This document shows, piece after piece, positions 1 to 7,423 of a stretch of DNA of 10,253 nucleotides. Position numbers and translations under genes: made by a program. The stretch is from Chryseosolibacter sp039917935. Lineage in GTDB: Bacteria > Bacteroidota > Bacteroidia > Cytophagales > Cyclobacteriaceae. The notes beneath the pieces were generated by a model. That model was given only the letters and a program-made list of their open reading frames with translations. It was not told the origin of the DNA and ran no database searches. Location of the stretch: NCBI GenBank assembly GCA_039917935.1, contig JBDSIM010000188.1, positions 1 through 10,253 of the forward strand. The letters are read 5' to 3'. Position 1 is the first letter of the stretch. Every line of letters begins with the position of its first letter.

Positions 1-762
1 ATTGTATCCCTGGGATTTTCTTCTCATGCCCCTGTGCCATTTCCATGTTCCTGGTGTTTGAAAAAAGAGAAATTGAATGACTACATGGCGGATATAAAAT
101 CGCTTAAGGCTACGGTAAGAGAAATTGAAATTTACGCAGGAATGGAAGTGGATTTTATACCGGGAATAATTTCTCCAAACGAATATAAACCCTTACTGGA
201 CTACACGATTGGCTCGATTCATTTTGTCGACAGTTTTGAGGGAAAGCCGTGGGAGATTGATGGGGCACACGAGGGTTTTAAGGAGGGGTTGAGTAAAATC
301 TTTCAAAATAATTTACGCGGGGCCATCACCCGTTATTTTGAACTCACCCGTGAAATGGTGACGCAATCAACGCCGGATATTGTGGGGCACCTGGATAAAA
401 TAAAAATTCAGAATAAAATGGGGACGGAATTCGACGAATCTGCCTCCTGGTACAGCGATGAAATTGACAAAACATTGAAGGTCATTAAACAAGCTAACTG
501 CATTGTTGAGGTAAATACCCGCGGCCTATATCAGAAAAAGTCGGCTTTTACGTATCCCAGTCCCTGGATTCTCGAAAGGATTTTTAACCTGGGGATTCCC
601 ATCACCCTAAGCAGTGACGCCCACAATAAGGATGATCTGATCAATGAATTTGAAAAGACCGCCGTCTTGTTGGAGGGCATTGGCTTTAAAAATTTATCTA
701 TATTAAGGGGAGGCGGATGGAGGGAAATGCCATTTAACCGACATGGCTTTCCCCCTGAATGA
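1..762 (+). CDS. Histidinol-phosphatase, PHP family (5'-truncated by window edge)
   Basis: This is probably the cytoplasmic PHP-type enzyme that dephosphorylates L-histidinol phosphate in histidine biosynthesis. The frame is open from base 1, so the internal ATG at 34 is not the true start. The motif GFSSHAP (window codons 5-11) lies before that ATG and is conserved in the family. Other PHP metal-site motifs seen are GMEVD (Glu49), IGSIHF (His74), GHLDKI (His130, Asp132) and SSDAH (Asp206, His208). The window holds 253 codons. The usual N-terminal HTHxxFCDG metal-binding stretch should lie in the missing ~35 residues upstream. The residues after SSHAP (PFPCSWCL) are rather cysteine-rich compared with the usual form. 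No other his gene is visible, and many Bacteroidota carry such a gene outside the his operon. Another PHP phosphoesterase is possible but less likely. Confidence 0.85.
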   Translation: MVSLGFSSHAPVPFPCSWCLKKEKLNDYMADIKSLKATVREIEIYAGMEVDFIPGIISPNEYKPLLDYTIGSIHFVDSFEGKPWEIDGAHEGFKEGLSKIFQNNLRGAITRYFELTREMVTQSTPDIVGHLDKIKIQNKMGTEFDESASWYSDEIDKTLKVIKQANCIVEVNTRGLYQKKSAFTYPSPWILERIFNLGIPITLSSDAHNKDDLINEFEKTAVLLEGIGFKNLSILRGGGWREMPFNRHGFPPE

Positions 763-1062
763 GCCATTTGCCACAATGGAATTAGGTAGGTTCAGAGATG
801 CTTTTGTTTTTATGTATCCAGGAAGCGTGTGCGGTGATTTCTTCTTCAAAAACTTTCTGATCGAAGAGGAGTGTGCGACAGTTTTTATTTTAGGAGGCCA
901 GGTAGTTTTAATTGTCCTTTACTATTTGATCCTTGCCTGACGTGGGTATTTTTACTAACATGGGATCTGGCTTACCCAGTAAAATCGGATTTATATTACC
1001 TACGTTCTATAAAATAATACTTAATTTAGTTTCAGAAAAAGAATCAGCTATAAATTATAACT
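763..1062. other. Intergenic region without a convincing gene
   Basis: This 300-base gap lies between the phosphatase stop and the oxidoreductase start. A 65-codon open frame (743-940, +) overlaps the phosphatase end. Its residues 19-35 (about 797-847), ending in CGDFFF, resemble the start of a SpoIIE-type phosphatase domain, which usually reads like DxFVxxxPxxxxSGDFYW. The similarity does not continue, so it is at best a decayed fragment. Small imperfect inverted repeats are present (CTGG/CCAG near 966-978, AAATC/GATTT near 983-993) but none is followed by a T-tract. TAATTTAG at 1022-1029 fits the Bacteroidota -7 consensus TAnnTTTG at 7 of 8 positions and lies about 34 bases before the next ATG. 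No matching -33 TTG was found, so the promoter is only suggested. Confidence 0.5.
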
Positions 1063-2169
1063 ATGAAAATCCTGCTCATCCTCGTCCTGTCGTGGTTTGT
1101 TTCTTGCATCGCCTACGCACAGACAACTCCTCAGGAAAAACCCTTACGCATTGGTATTGCAGGACTTACCCATGGACATGTTCAAGGAATTCTGAAAGCG
1201 CTTGGTCGTGGTGATCTGGAGCTGGTTGGGATTGCAGAGCCTAACCGAGAACTTGCCGAAAGGTTGATGAAGCAGTACAACATCGATTTAAATTTGTTAT
1301 ATTCTGATTTATCCGAAATGCTGGATAAGGCAAAGCCAGAAGCGGTAACAGCCTTCGGATCGATATATGATCACCTGGCCATTGTGAAGGCCTGCGCTCC
1401 AAGAAAGATCCATGTAATGGTTGAAAAACCTTTGGCGGTAAGCCTTGATCATGCGCGGCAGATGGAAAGGCTCTCAAAAACAAACAACATTCACTTGCTC
1501 ACTAATTTTGAAACAACCTGGTACGGCAGTAATCACAAGGCTTATGAAATGCTTCATGAGGAAAAGCAATTCGGGGCGATAACAAAAATTGTGGTACACG
1601 ATGGTCACCAGGGGCCAAAAGAAATTGGTGTAAGTAAAGAATTTCTGGAATGGCTGACTGATCCCAAATTAAATGGCGGTGGTGCGCTAATGGATTTTGG
1701 TTGCTATGGTGCGGATCTTATGACCTGGCTTATGAAGGGGGAAAAGCCCATTTCTGTTTCGGCCGTAACCCAGCAGTTTAAACCCGATGTATATCCGAAA
1801 GTTGATGATGAGGCAACCATTATTGTTACCTATCCTAAATCACAGGGGATAATCCAGGCTTCGTGGAACTGGCCTTATAGTCGGAAAGATATGGAAGTAT
1901 ATGGTAAAACAGGATATGTGATCGCGGACCAGAATGGTATACGTTACTTACAAGGAAACCAAAAACCCGAACAGACAGAAAAAATTTCAAAGCGTCCGAA
2001 ACCTTATGACGATCCCTTCGCCTTTTTTGCCGGAGTTATCCGGGGAAATATCATCATGGACGAAAATGACCTTTCCGCTTTATCTACTAACATAACAGCG
2101 ATGGAAATTCTCGAGGCGGCCAAACAATCGGCAAAGTCAGGAAAAACCATTGTTTTGAAAAAACAATAA
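1063..2169 (+). CDS. Gfo/Idh/MocA-family oxidoreductase with Sec signal peptide
   Basis: This is a predicted NAD(P)-dependent sugar or cyclitol dehydrogenase of 368 residues. A hydrophobic N-terminus (residues 2-18) ends in AYA-Q, a good signal peptidase I site after residue 19. There is no twin-arginine motif, and no later ATG would both remove the signal and keep the fold. The Rossmann part starts at residue 28 (RIGIAG), but the usual GxGxxG reads G34-L-T36-H-G-H39, so two of the three glycines are replaced. The family motif EKPLAV is present (121-126, Lys122 being the usual catalytic lysine). The C-terminal domain begins near residue 130 and contains GGGALMDFGCYGADL. It stands alone on the plus strand and ends 9 bases before the stop of the convergent HD gene. 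The substrate is unknown; some relatives act on sugars, but nothing links it firmly to the lyase locus further right. Confidence 0.85.
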   Translation: MKILLILVLSWFVSCIAYAQTTPQEKPLRIGIAGLTHGHVQGILKALGRGDLELVGIAEPNRELAERLMKQYNIDLNLLYSDLSEMLDKAKPEAVTAFGSIYDHLAIVKACAPRKIHVMVEKPLAVSLDHARQMERLSKTNNIHLLTNFETTWYGSNHKAYEMLHEEKQFGAITKIVVHDGHQGPKEIGVSKEFLEWLTDPKLNGGGALMDFGCYGADLMTWLMKGEKPISVSAVTQQFKPDVYPKVDDEATIIVTYPKSQGIIQASWNWPYSRKDMEVYGKTGYVIADQNGIRYLQGNQKPEQTEKISKRPKPYDDPFAFFAGVIRGNIIMDENDLSALSTNITAMEILEAAKQSAKSGKTIVLKKQ

Positions 2170-2178
2170 AAACCTTTA

Positions 2179-2754
2179 CTAGGGTATTTGCGGTTGAAAT
2201 GAATGTAAACAAGCGTCAACAAGTTTGATTGCCCTTTCACGCAACGTACGGTTGCCCGATTCCATGGCTTTTAGCATTTTTTTTGATTCCCTAATATACA
2301 CTTTGGCAAAGTCTGTATCCTGGCCTACAAGGTCATTAACGTTGTCCATTATATCAGCGTACTTTATTGTCTGGGCATCGGCACTTATTCTGGAAAGCCT
2401 GGCGGCTTCCTTCTCTTTTCTGGTTCTTCGATTCAATGAGGGATAACTTTCTTTTACAAAAATATCGGTAAGCTCAATTACCAGTTCTATAGTCCTCGCT
2501 GCATCTTTGCTGCTCATTACCTCAAGCAGTGATGTCTCCATTTCTTCCGCTGTTACCGGAGTATCTTCGAGCACATCATGGAGCAAGGCGGCTGCGTGGG
2601 CACTCAGTTCGTTTGTATATAGACGCGCACTTTCCATGACGCGCACAGGATGTACAATATACCGTTCTCCTGTGTATTTACGAACTTGTTCGCCATGAGC
2701 CTGATCTGCATATTTTTTTACGTAATCAATAATTTCAACTGCCGACAAAGCCAT
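2179..2754 (-). CDS. Small HD-domain hydrolase, RelA/SpoT-like (SAH/MESH1 type)
   Basis: This 191-residue protein consists mainly of the metal-dependent HD hydrolase domain found at the N-terminus of RelA/SpoT enzymes. Visible motifs are AHGEQVRKYTGERYIVHP (residues 19-36, His35), ALLHDVLEDT (56-65, His59-Asp60 and the ED pair 63-64) and KYADIMDN (131-138, Asp134). Together these give the expected H...HD...D metal site. There is no synthetase domain, TGS or ACT domain, so it would be a stand-alone hydrolase. Candidate substrates are (p)ppGpp or NADPH, as for small alarmone hydrolases and MESH1. Its ATG lies 3 bases after the stop of the putative small membrane protein frame upstream, suggesting co-translation. 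Substrate assignment is inference from the family; other HD phosphohydrolases also share this signature. Confidence 0.85.
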   Translation of the reverse strand: MALSAVEIIDYVKKYADQAHGEQVRKYTGERYIVHPVRVMESARLYTNELSAHAAALLHDVLEDTPVTAEEMETSLLEVMSSKDAARTIELVIELTDIFVKESYPSLNRRTRKEKEAARLSRISADAQTIKYADIMDNVNDLVGQDTDFAKVYIRESKKMLKAMESGNRTLRERAIKLVDACLHSFQPQIP

Positions 2755-2757
2755 ATT

Positions 2758-2956
2758 TCAGTAATAAGTAACTAGTATTCCTGCTGAAGTGTACAAAAGC
2801 ACAACCATGGAGATACTTGAAATGGTGAGAATATTCTGATCATCAAAAGGTTGGAAAACAACGACCTGGATTAATGTAACCGCCGATAAAATTGAGCTTG
2901 TTGCATACCCTCTTAATACGTTTTGGATAATAAAAGTAAGTGGTTAATTTCTTCAT
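2758..2956 (-). pseudogene. Small two-helix membrane protein gene with apparent 1-base frameshift
   Basis: An ATG at 2956 begins MKKLTTYF. After the fourth base of an AAAA run (2932-2935 on the plus strand) the reading continues well only in the next frame, as IIQNVLRGYATSSILSAVTL and onward, to a TGA at 2758-2760. Skipping one base gives 65 residues with two hydrophobic segments (about residues 17-32 and 43-63) joined by a polar QPFDDQN turn. Without correction, the ATG frame stops after 37 residues of unremarkable sequence. The restored stop lies 3 bases before the ATG of the HD hydrolase, which is typical of an operon and supports a real gene. I do not recognise the family. The shift may be a true mutation, a sequencing or assembly indel in the homopolymer, or less likely programmed slippage. 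If intact it would be a small inner-membrane protein of unknown role. Confidence 0.45.
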
Positions 2957-2971
2957 TACTTTTTTGAAAAC

Positions 2972-2993
2972 CGGGTTTACTGGTAAACAACCG
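2972..2993 (-). terminator. Candidate weak intrinsic terminator after the transporter/propeller operon
   Basis: The sequence forms a stem of GTTTA/TAAAC with a CTGG loop, extended by CGG/CCG with a two-base AA bulge. Read on the minus strand the hairpin is followed by GTTTTC, a short T-tract. It begins 10 bases past the stop of the beta-propeller gene and lies just before the small membrane protein start. Termination is therefore likely partial at best. Confidence 0.4.
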
Positions 2994-3003
2994 TTCTTTA
3001 AAA

Positions 3004-4404
3004 CTAATTCAGGTCAATCCTGAATATCTGCAAATAGCGGGCATTGCCTGTGTTGACAAATCGGTTGTATACAAGCAAGTTTCCCTTATTGCTCCAGAGC
3101 ACGCCCAATACCGGGGCATCATCCTCTGACGAAGGCGCGCTAAGCATCCTTGATTTTCCGTTATTAACATCTGTTAACCAAATACAATTGCCGGCAATGG
3201 CCGTTAATTTTTTCCCGTCAGGGCTTAGGTTGAATTGCGTTTCTATTGATTCTTCATAATGGGTTACCTGACGCGGATCACCACCCCGCGTTGCCACCTC
3301 AAAAACCTGCACGATTCCATTATGATCCTTCATTAAAAAATATAATAGTTGGCCATCTGGTGAAGACCTAAGCCAGAATCTAGGTCCCTGGACGCCGGGA
3401 AATTTATTTGAAGCCGTAAAGGTTACTCTTCGTTGGTGTAAGCCGGCAGGGACGCCTGGTCTTAAGGTTAGGGATCCCTCAATCGGTTTTCCAGGAAGGG
3501 CCTGCGTAATATCATCGGGAATGTCAGTAACAAAAATCTCTGTAGCCAGTGAGCCATCATCGAGGCGGACATGTCCCTGAAATGCAACCGCTCTTTTTTG
3601 TCTCGATCCATCTTTTTTCATGTACCCATCTTTTCCTATCCAACATTCGTCAAAGGCCTTTTCTATTTCATCGCTTCCGGGTTTGGGTGTTTCCGTTACC
3701 GTTGCTGTAACAACAGAAAAATATTCACCAGAAAAATTCTCAGCATTTTCATCGGGCACCAGTACTTTCTTCTGTGGCGCCATTACGCCAATGGTTCGCA
3801 GATCCTTTACAACTCCCTGTTCGCTCCCCAGTTTCTCCATGATAAAATCATTGTAGGTAAAACTAATCCATTTTCCGTCCCCGCTCCATGTATGGGCATG
3901 CGTACCCCCGCGCAGTGAACCGGGAATGAATGGCATCTGAATCGTTCTCGCTTCTGAGTGGATGATTTTTTTCGGATTCTCCTCCCTTAACAAGGCACCA
4001 AAACGTCGGGTAAAGCCATAAGGTTTTTCCGCTGTGCAGTTGAATAATCCGTGAATAAAGATTATTTTATTGCTTAATGGGTTATAGGCTGCGGCACCCA
4101 CCCCTGGCCCATGGATAGTTTGATCAGGACTGGCATACAACTTCACAATTTCACCCGTTTTGATATTTACCTTTTCAAGGCAACAGGTCCGTCCAATATG
4201 CGTGATGTCATTTCTGGTATCATAAACAACCCATTCACCATCAGGAGAAAACACCTGGTCCGAATTTAACATATGACCATAGGCTCCAAAGGTGAGTTGA
4301 ACTTCATCAATCATGGAATGCGACATTTGTTTTGAGGAGCAATAAGACAAAAAAATAGTAAGACCAACCGATAAAAAGACCTGAATACTTTTTTTGGGCA
4401 CCAT
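3004..4404 (-). CDS. Periplasmic beta-propeller lipoprotein, YidR/DUF3748-like
   Basis: This 466-residue protein has a lipoprotein-type signal: KK at 4-5, a hydrophobic run, then L19-S-Y-C22. Tyr at the -1 position is atypical, so lipid attachment is probable rather than certain. The mature part shows TolB/PD40-like propeller strands: FSPDGEWVVYDTR (52-64), WSGDGKWISFTYND (173-186), and two C-terminal SPDG repeats. Segments LRGGTHAHTW, TPKPGSDEIEKAF and HNGIVQVFEV resemble, from memory, the E. coli YidR family (DUF3748), whose biochemical role is unknown. It starts 9 bases after the SSS symporter stop and is the last gene of a three-gene minus-strand operon with two permeases. That context suggests binding, isomerising or cleaving a sugar acid in the periplasm before uptake. 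Alternatives are a TolB-like scaffold or an oligogalacturonate-lyase-like propeller. The fold is likely; the function is inference. Confidence 0.75.
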   Translation of the reverse strand: MVPKKSIQVFLSVGLTIFLSYCSSKQMSHSMIDEVQLTFGAYGHMLNSDQVFSPDGEWVVYDTRNDITHIGRTCCLEKVNIKTGEIVKLYASPDQTIHGPGVGAAAYNPLSNKIIFIHGLFNCTAEKPYGFTRRFGALLREENPKKIIHSEARTIQMPFIPGSLRGGTHAHTWSGDGKWISFTYNDFIMEKLGSEQGVVKDLRTIGVMAPQKKVLVPDENAENFSGEYFSVVTATVTETPKPGSDEIEKAFDECWIGKDGYMKKDGSRQKRAVAFQGHVRLDDGSLATEIFVTDIPDDITQALPGKPIEGSLTLRPGVPAGLHQRRVTFTASNKFPGVQGPRFWLRSSPDGQLLYFLMKDHNGIVQVFEVATRGGDPRQVTHYEESIETQFNLSPDGKKLTAIAGNCIWLTDVNNGKSRMLSAPSSEDDAPVLGVLWSNKGNLLVYNRFVNTGNARYLQIFRIDLN

Positions 4405-4413
4405 CTCAATCCA

Positions 4414-5949
4414 TTAAGAATATCGGGCAAGCGCTTTGAACTTTGTAAGCAGAATACCGGCTAAAAAAATAGTGAGTGTACCGACTACAATCACCATGTT
4501 CACATGAAGTGAATTTTTCAAAGCTGCATATTCTTCCGGCAGAAAGTTTGAAAATGTCATCCACAGGATTACCAAAATTCCCAGGATAGTAGCCAGTTTT
4601 GCCGCTGCATTGCCTGTGCTTCTGCTGATCATGCCCAACAAAAATAAACCAAGCATACCACCAGCAAATATTCCGGCCAGCTGCCACCAGATATCCAGAA
4701 TACTCTTTACCCCTATCATCACAATGCCTGTTGCAATGGCGAAAATGCCCATGGCACCAGTAGCCAGGTATAATACCCTTAATTCCTGTTTGGGTGTAAC
4801 CTCTTTATTGATGTAACGCTGGTAAATATCTTTGAGAAAAACGGTTGCGCTACTGTTCATTCCACTGCTAATGGTGCTCATGGCTGCGGAAAGAATAGCA
4901 GCGATAATTAAACCAAGCAAACCCGAAGGCACCTTAGTGACCATAAAATAGGGCAGAACTTTATCACCATAGTCGGCTGGTTGCAGTGAATGAACAGGGA
5001 CACCTTTTTCCATCGCTACCTGATTTTTCACGCCTTCAATAAGTTCAGGATGCTGCTGGAAGTAAGCATATAATGCTGTTCCAATAAAGAAAAAAACCAG
5101 AGATACCGGTACATACCAATACACACACAGCCAGATGCTCCTCGCGGCTTCGCGGGAAGTTTTGGCTGTGTGGTAACGTTGTACATAATTTTGATCGATG
5201 CCAAAATTATTGAGATTGATAAAAAAACCATATAAGAATATTACCCAGAAGGTCGATGCAGTGAAATCTAAAGGATCATAACTTCCCAGACTAAATTTAT
5301 TATTTGCGCTACCAATGGAGATGATATCAGAAAAACCATTTTCCATTTCATAAATTACAATGCCCAAAACCACCAATGCCCCCACCGTTTTTATGATACC
5401 CTGTACCACTTCTGTCCAGATTACCGCCTCCATTCCGCCTAACATGGTGTAGGTAATAATACAAATGCCACTAACAATAATAATCGTGCGCATATCTATT
5501 CCTGTGAGGGCCTGTAAAGTCAGGGCAATGCCAAAGAAAATGGTGCCCATTCTGGCCAGTTGCGTAAGCACAAAACAAATCATGGCATACGTTCGCGCCC
5601 AGGGGCCAAACCGGTGTTCAAGATGTGTGTATGCACTGATCGATCCGCTTTTACGGTAAAAGGGTACGAAATATTTTGCAGCAATCCATGCAGCAAAAGG
5701 CATGGAAAGACTAAACACAAAAGCATTCCAATCGCTGCCGAAAGATTTTCCCGGTACTCCCAAAAAGGTATTACTGCTTAAAAAGGTTGCATAAAGGCTT
5801 AATCCCAAAGCCCATCCGGGAATGTGTCCGGATGCCTTCGTGAACTGATCGGTACTGTTGTTCTTCCTGGAAAAATAGACGCCTATGCCAATCATTCCGA
5901 CCAGGTAAATTGCGATCACAAGTAAATCAATAATGGGTAAAGAGTTCAT
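4414..5949 (-). CDS. SSS-family sodium/solute symporter
   Basis: This 511-residue inner-membrane protein should import a sugar, sugar acid or similar solute with Na+. About 13-14 hydrophobic segments are visible from residue 6 to the C-terminus. Family features include FLSSNTFLGVPG (56-67), the conserved GGMEAVIWTEVVQGIIKTVG block (171-190), GIDQNYVQRYHTAK (250-263) and AAMSTISSGMNSSATVFLKD (355-374). In the last block, the Ser/Thr residues of the helix correspond to the Na2 site of the vSGLT fold. The length is normal and the frame is intact. The gene lies between an FHS-type permease (41-base gap) and the beta-propeller lipoprotein (9-base gap), so the three probably share a transcript. SSS proteins include sialic acid transporters, and the nearby N-acetylneuraminate lyase makes that substrate attractive, but sequence alone cannot separate it from galactose-type carriers. 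Confidence 0.9.
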   Translation of the reverse strand: MNSLPIIDLLVIAIYLVGMIGIGVYFSRKNNSTDQFTKASGHIPGWALGLSLYATFLSSNTFLGVPGKSFGSDWNAFVFSLSMPFAAWIAAKYFVPFYRKSGSISAYTHLEHRFGPWARTYAMICFVLTQLARMGTIFFGIALTLQALTGIDMRTIIIVSGICIITYTMLGGMEAVIWTEVVQGIIKTVGALVVLGIVIYEMENGFSDIISIGSANNKFSLGSYDPLDFTASTFWVIFLYGFFINLNNFGIDQNYVQRYHTAKTSREAARSIWLCVYWYVPVSLVFFFIGTALYAYFQQHPELIEGVKNQVAMEKGVPVHSLQPADYGDKVLPYFMVTKVPSGLLGLIIAAILSAAMSTISSGMNSSATVFLKDIYQRYINKEVTPKQELRVLYLATGAMGIFAIATGIVMIGVKSILDIWWQLAGIFAGGMLGLFLLGMISRSTGNAAAKLATILGILVILWMTFSNFLPEEYAALKNSLHVNMVIVVGTLTIFLAGILLTKFKALARYS

Positions 5950-5990
5950 GGATCGAAACGTTTCAGCAAAAACAAATAATCAGTTTGGTC

Positions 5991-7250
5991 TTACGTTGTT
6001 AAACGAAAAGCATCGCGCCAGTTTTTTACAGTGGCATTGTTGACGAGAGGCTTAGCCCAGATGCCGACGCTTAAGATATAAAGGAGTGTAATGAACAATG
6101 TAATCATCGCTGTTTGCAGGCCCATCCATTCCGCTAAACCCCCTATTATCAAGGGAACAACCGCGCCTCCCGCTATCCCTGTACACAGAATTCCCGAAAA
6201 CGTTCCATGGTTTTTAGGCACTGAATTCAATCCCAGAGACACAATAACTGACCACATAACGGATAAAAATAATCCCGTTAAAGGAAAACAAAATAACGCT
6301 ATACCTACTGGACCGAATAAAGCGAACAAAAGCGTTGTCATTGTGCCCCCCGCCGCGCCGATCAGTACTTTTCGGCTATCGAATAATTTTAGAACAACCA
6401 GCCCTAACAGGCAGCCAATGGTAAGCAATCCCCAGAAATAAGAAATTATCATGGCCCCTGTACTTGCAGGATCTATCCCGTGGTAAAGTTGAAGAAATTT
6501 GGACGTCCAGTTAGCGATACCCTGTTCTGTACCGACATATGAAAAAATGCCCAGGAAATACAGCCAAACATATTTGTTGGCAAGCAGTGCTTTAAAACCA
6601 GTGCCAGTGTCAATTTTCTCCCCTTCTTTTAACGTTACTTTTGGAAACCTTACCGCGGAGATAAGGATGACCATGATCAATGCTGTGACAGCAAACACCC
6701 AATACAAAGACACCCATTTTATATCATGGGAAACAAGATTATTAAAAAGCCGGATCAATGGATGATCATTCTCTGTGTGAATATTATTGACGAGGTAACT
6801 GTATAACAATGGGCTCAAAAAAGAGGCGGCACCAAAAAATAATTGAGCCAACACAGAATTAAAGGCAAAATGCTCTTCTCCTCCAGACTGACGAAGCAAC
6901 GGGTTAATCACCACTTGTAGCATAGCCATACCGATACCTATGGAGAACAAAGAAATTAATGCAACCTCGAAAGTAGGAATTAGCGCAAATAACAAGGCAG
7001 CAAGAAATGCAAACACGAAGCCCAATACTATTACCGTTTTCTCGGAATACTTTTCAATGAGAACACCAGCGGGGATCGACATGACTCCATAGGCTACAAA
7101 AAATGAAAAGGGCAGGAATCCGGCAAGTCCGATACTCAGATCAAAACTATCAATGATGTCTGGTATCAGCGGTCCCAGAATATTCGTTAAAAAAGAAATA
7201 ACGAAAAAGATCAAAAAGATTAATAGAACAATGAAGGTATTCCTTTTCAT
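5991..7250 (-). CDS. MFS sugar permease, FHS (FucP-like) type
   Basis: This 419-residue integral membrane protein has about 12 hydrophobic helices and is expected to be a proton-coupled symporter in the inner membrane. A variant of the MFS loop 2-3 motif (GVLIEKYSEKTVI, 62-74) is present. The block VINPLLRQSGG (114-124), followed by FNSVLAQLFFGAASFLSP (130-147), matches the FHS subfamily pattern NPxxxxxG...FNxxxxxGxxxxP, seen in fucose and glucose/galactose carriers. It is the first gene of the minus-strand trio with the SSS symporter and the propeller lipoprotein. The 173 bases between the AraC gene stop and this start could hold its own promoter, but no good -33/-7 pair was found. The substrate is not determinable from sequence. 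Having two unrelated importers in one operon suggests two related substrates or import and product export. Confidence 0.85.
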   Translation of the reverse strand: MKRNTFIVLLIFLIFFVISFLTNILGPLIPDIIDSFDLSIGLAGFLPFSFFVAYGVMSIPAGVLIEKYSEKTVIVLGFVFAFLAALLFALIPTFEVALISLFSIGIGMAMLQVVINPLLRQSGGEEHFAFNSVLAQLFFGAASFLSPLLYSYLVNNIHTENDHPLIRLFNNLVSHDIKWVSLYWVFAVTALIMVILISAVRFPKVTLKEGEKIDTGTGFKALLANKYVWLYFLGIFSYVGTEQGIANWTSKFLQLYHGIDPASTGAMIISYFWGLLTIGCLLGLVVLKLFDSRKVLIGAAGGTMTTLLFALFGPVGIALFCFPLTGLFLSVMWSVIVSLGLNSVPKNHGTFSGILCTGIAGGAVVPLIIGGLAEWMGLQTAMITLFITLLYILSVGIWAKPLVNNATVKNWRDAFRLTT

Positions 7251-7423
7251 CAGGGCATCGGGTAAAATTCAACTGTAAATACGCAATTTTTCATAAGGAT
7301 AATTGAAATTATTGAAAGAAGACCCACATTTAACGCCTTCTGTAGCGCAAAACGCGTAACAAAATAAGATTTTAAGGTGAATGAATACCGGGTAGGTTCA
7401 AGGATCTTAGGAATACTTTTTGA

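Noticed and set aside
743..940. Open frame of 65 codons overlapping the end of the phosphatase gene
   Set aside because: It begins inside the previous gene, has no family-wide similarity beyond a short SpoIIE-like stretch, and ends without domain completion. Not called as a gene.
2162..2200. Shared bidirectional terminator between the convergent oxidoreductase and HD genes
   Set aside because: The only pairing (ACCTT with AGGGT) is imperfect and short, although A- and T-rich bases lie next to it.
3571..3918. Plus-strand open frame of 115 codons
   Set aside because: It is antisense to the well-supported propeller lipoprotein and its translation shows no recognisable domain.
6091..6441. Plus-strand open frame of 116 codons
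   Set aside because: It is antisense to the FHS permease. The proline- and asparagine-rich translation is the expected mirror of a membrane protein gene.
7251..7423. Terminator or promoter between the AraC gene and the permease
   Set aside because: The GCGC/GCG pairing near 7345-7355 is too short, and no TTG/TAnnTTTG pair with suitable spacing was found.
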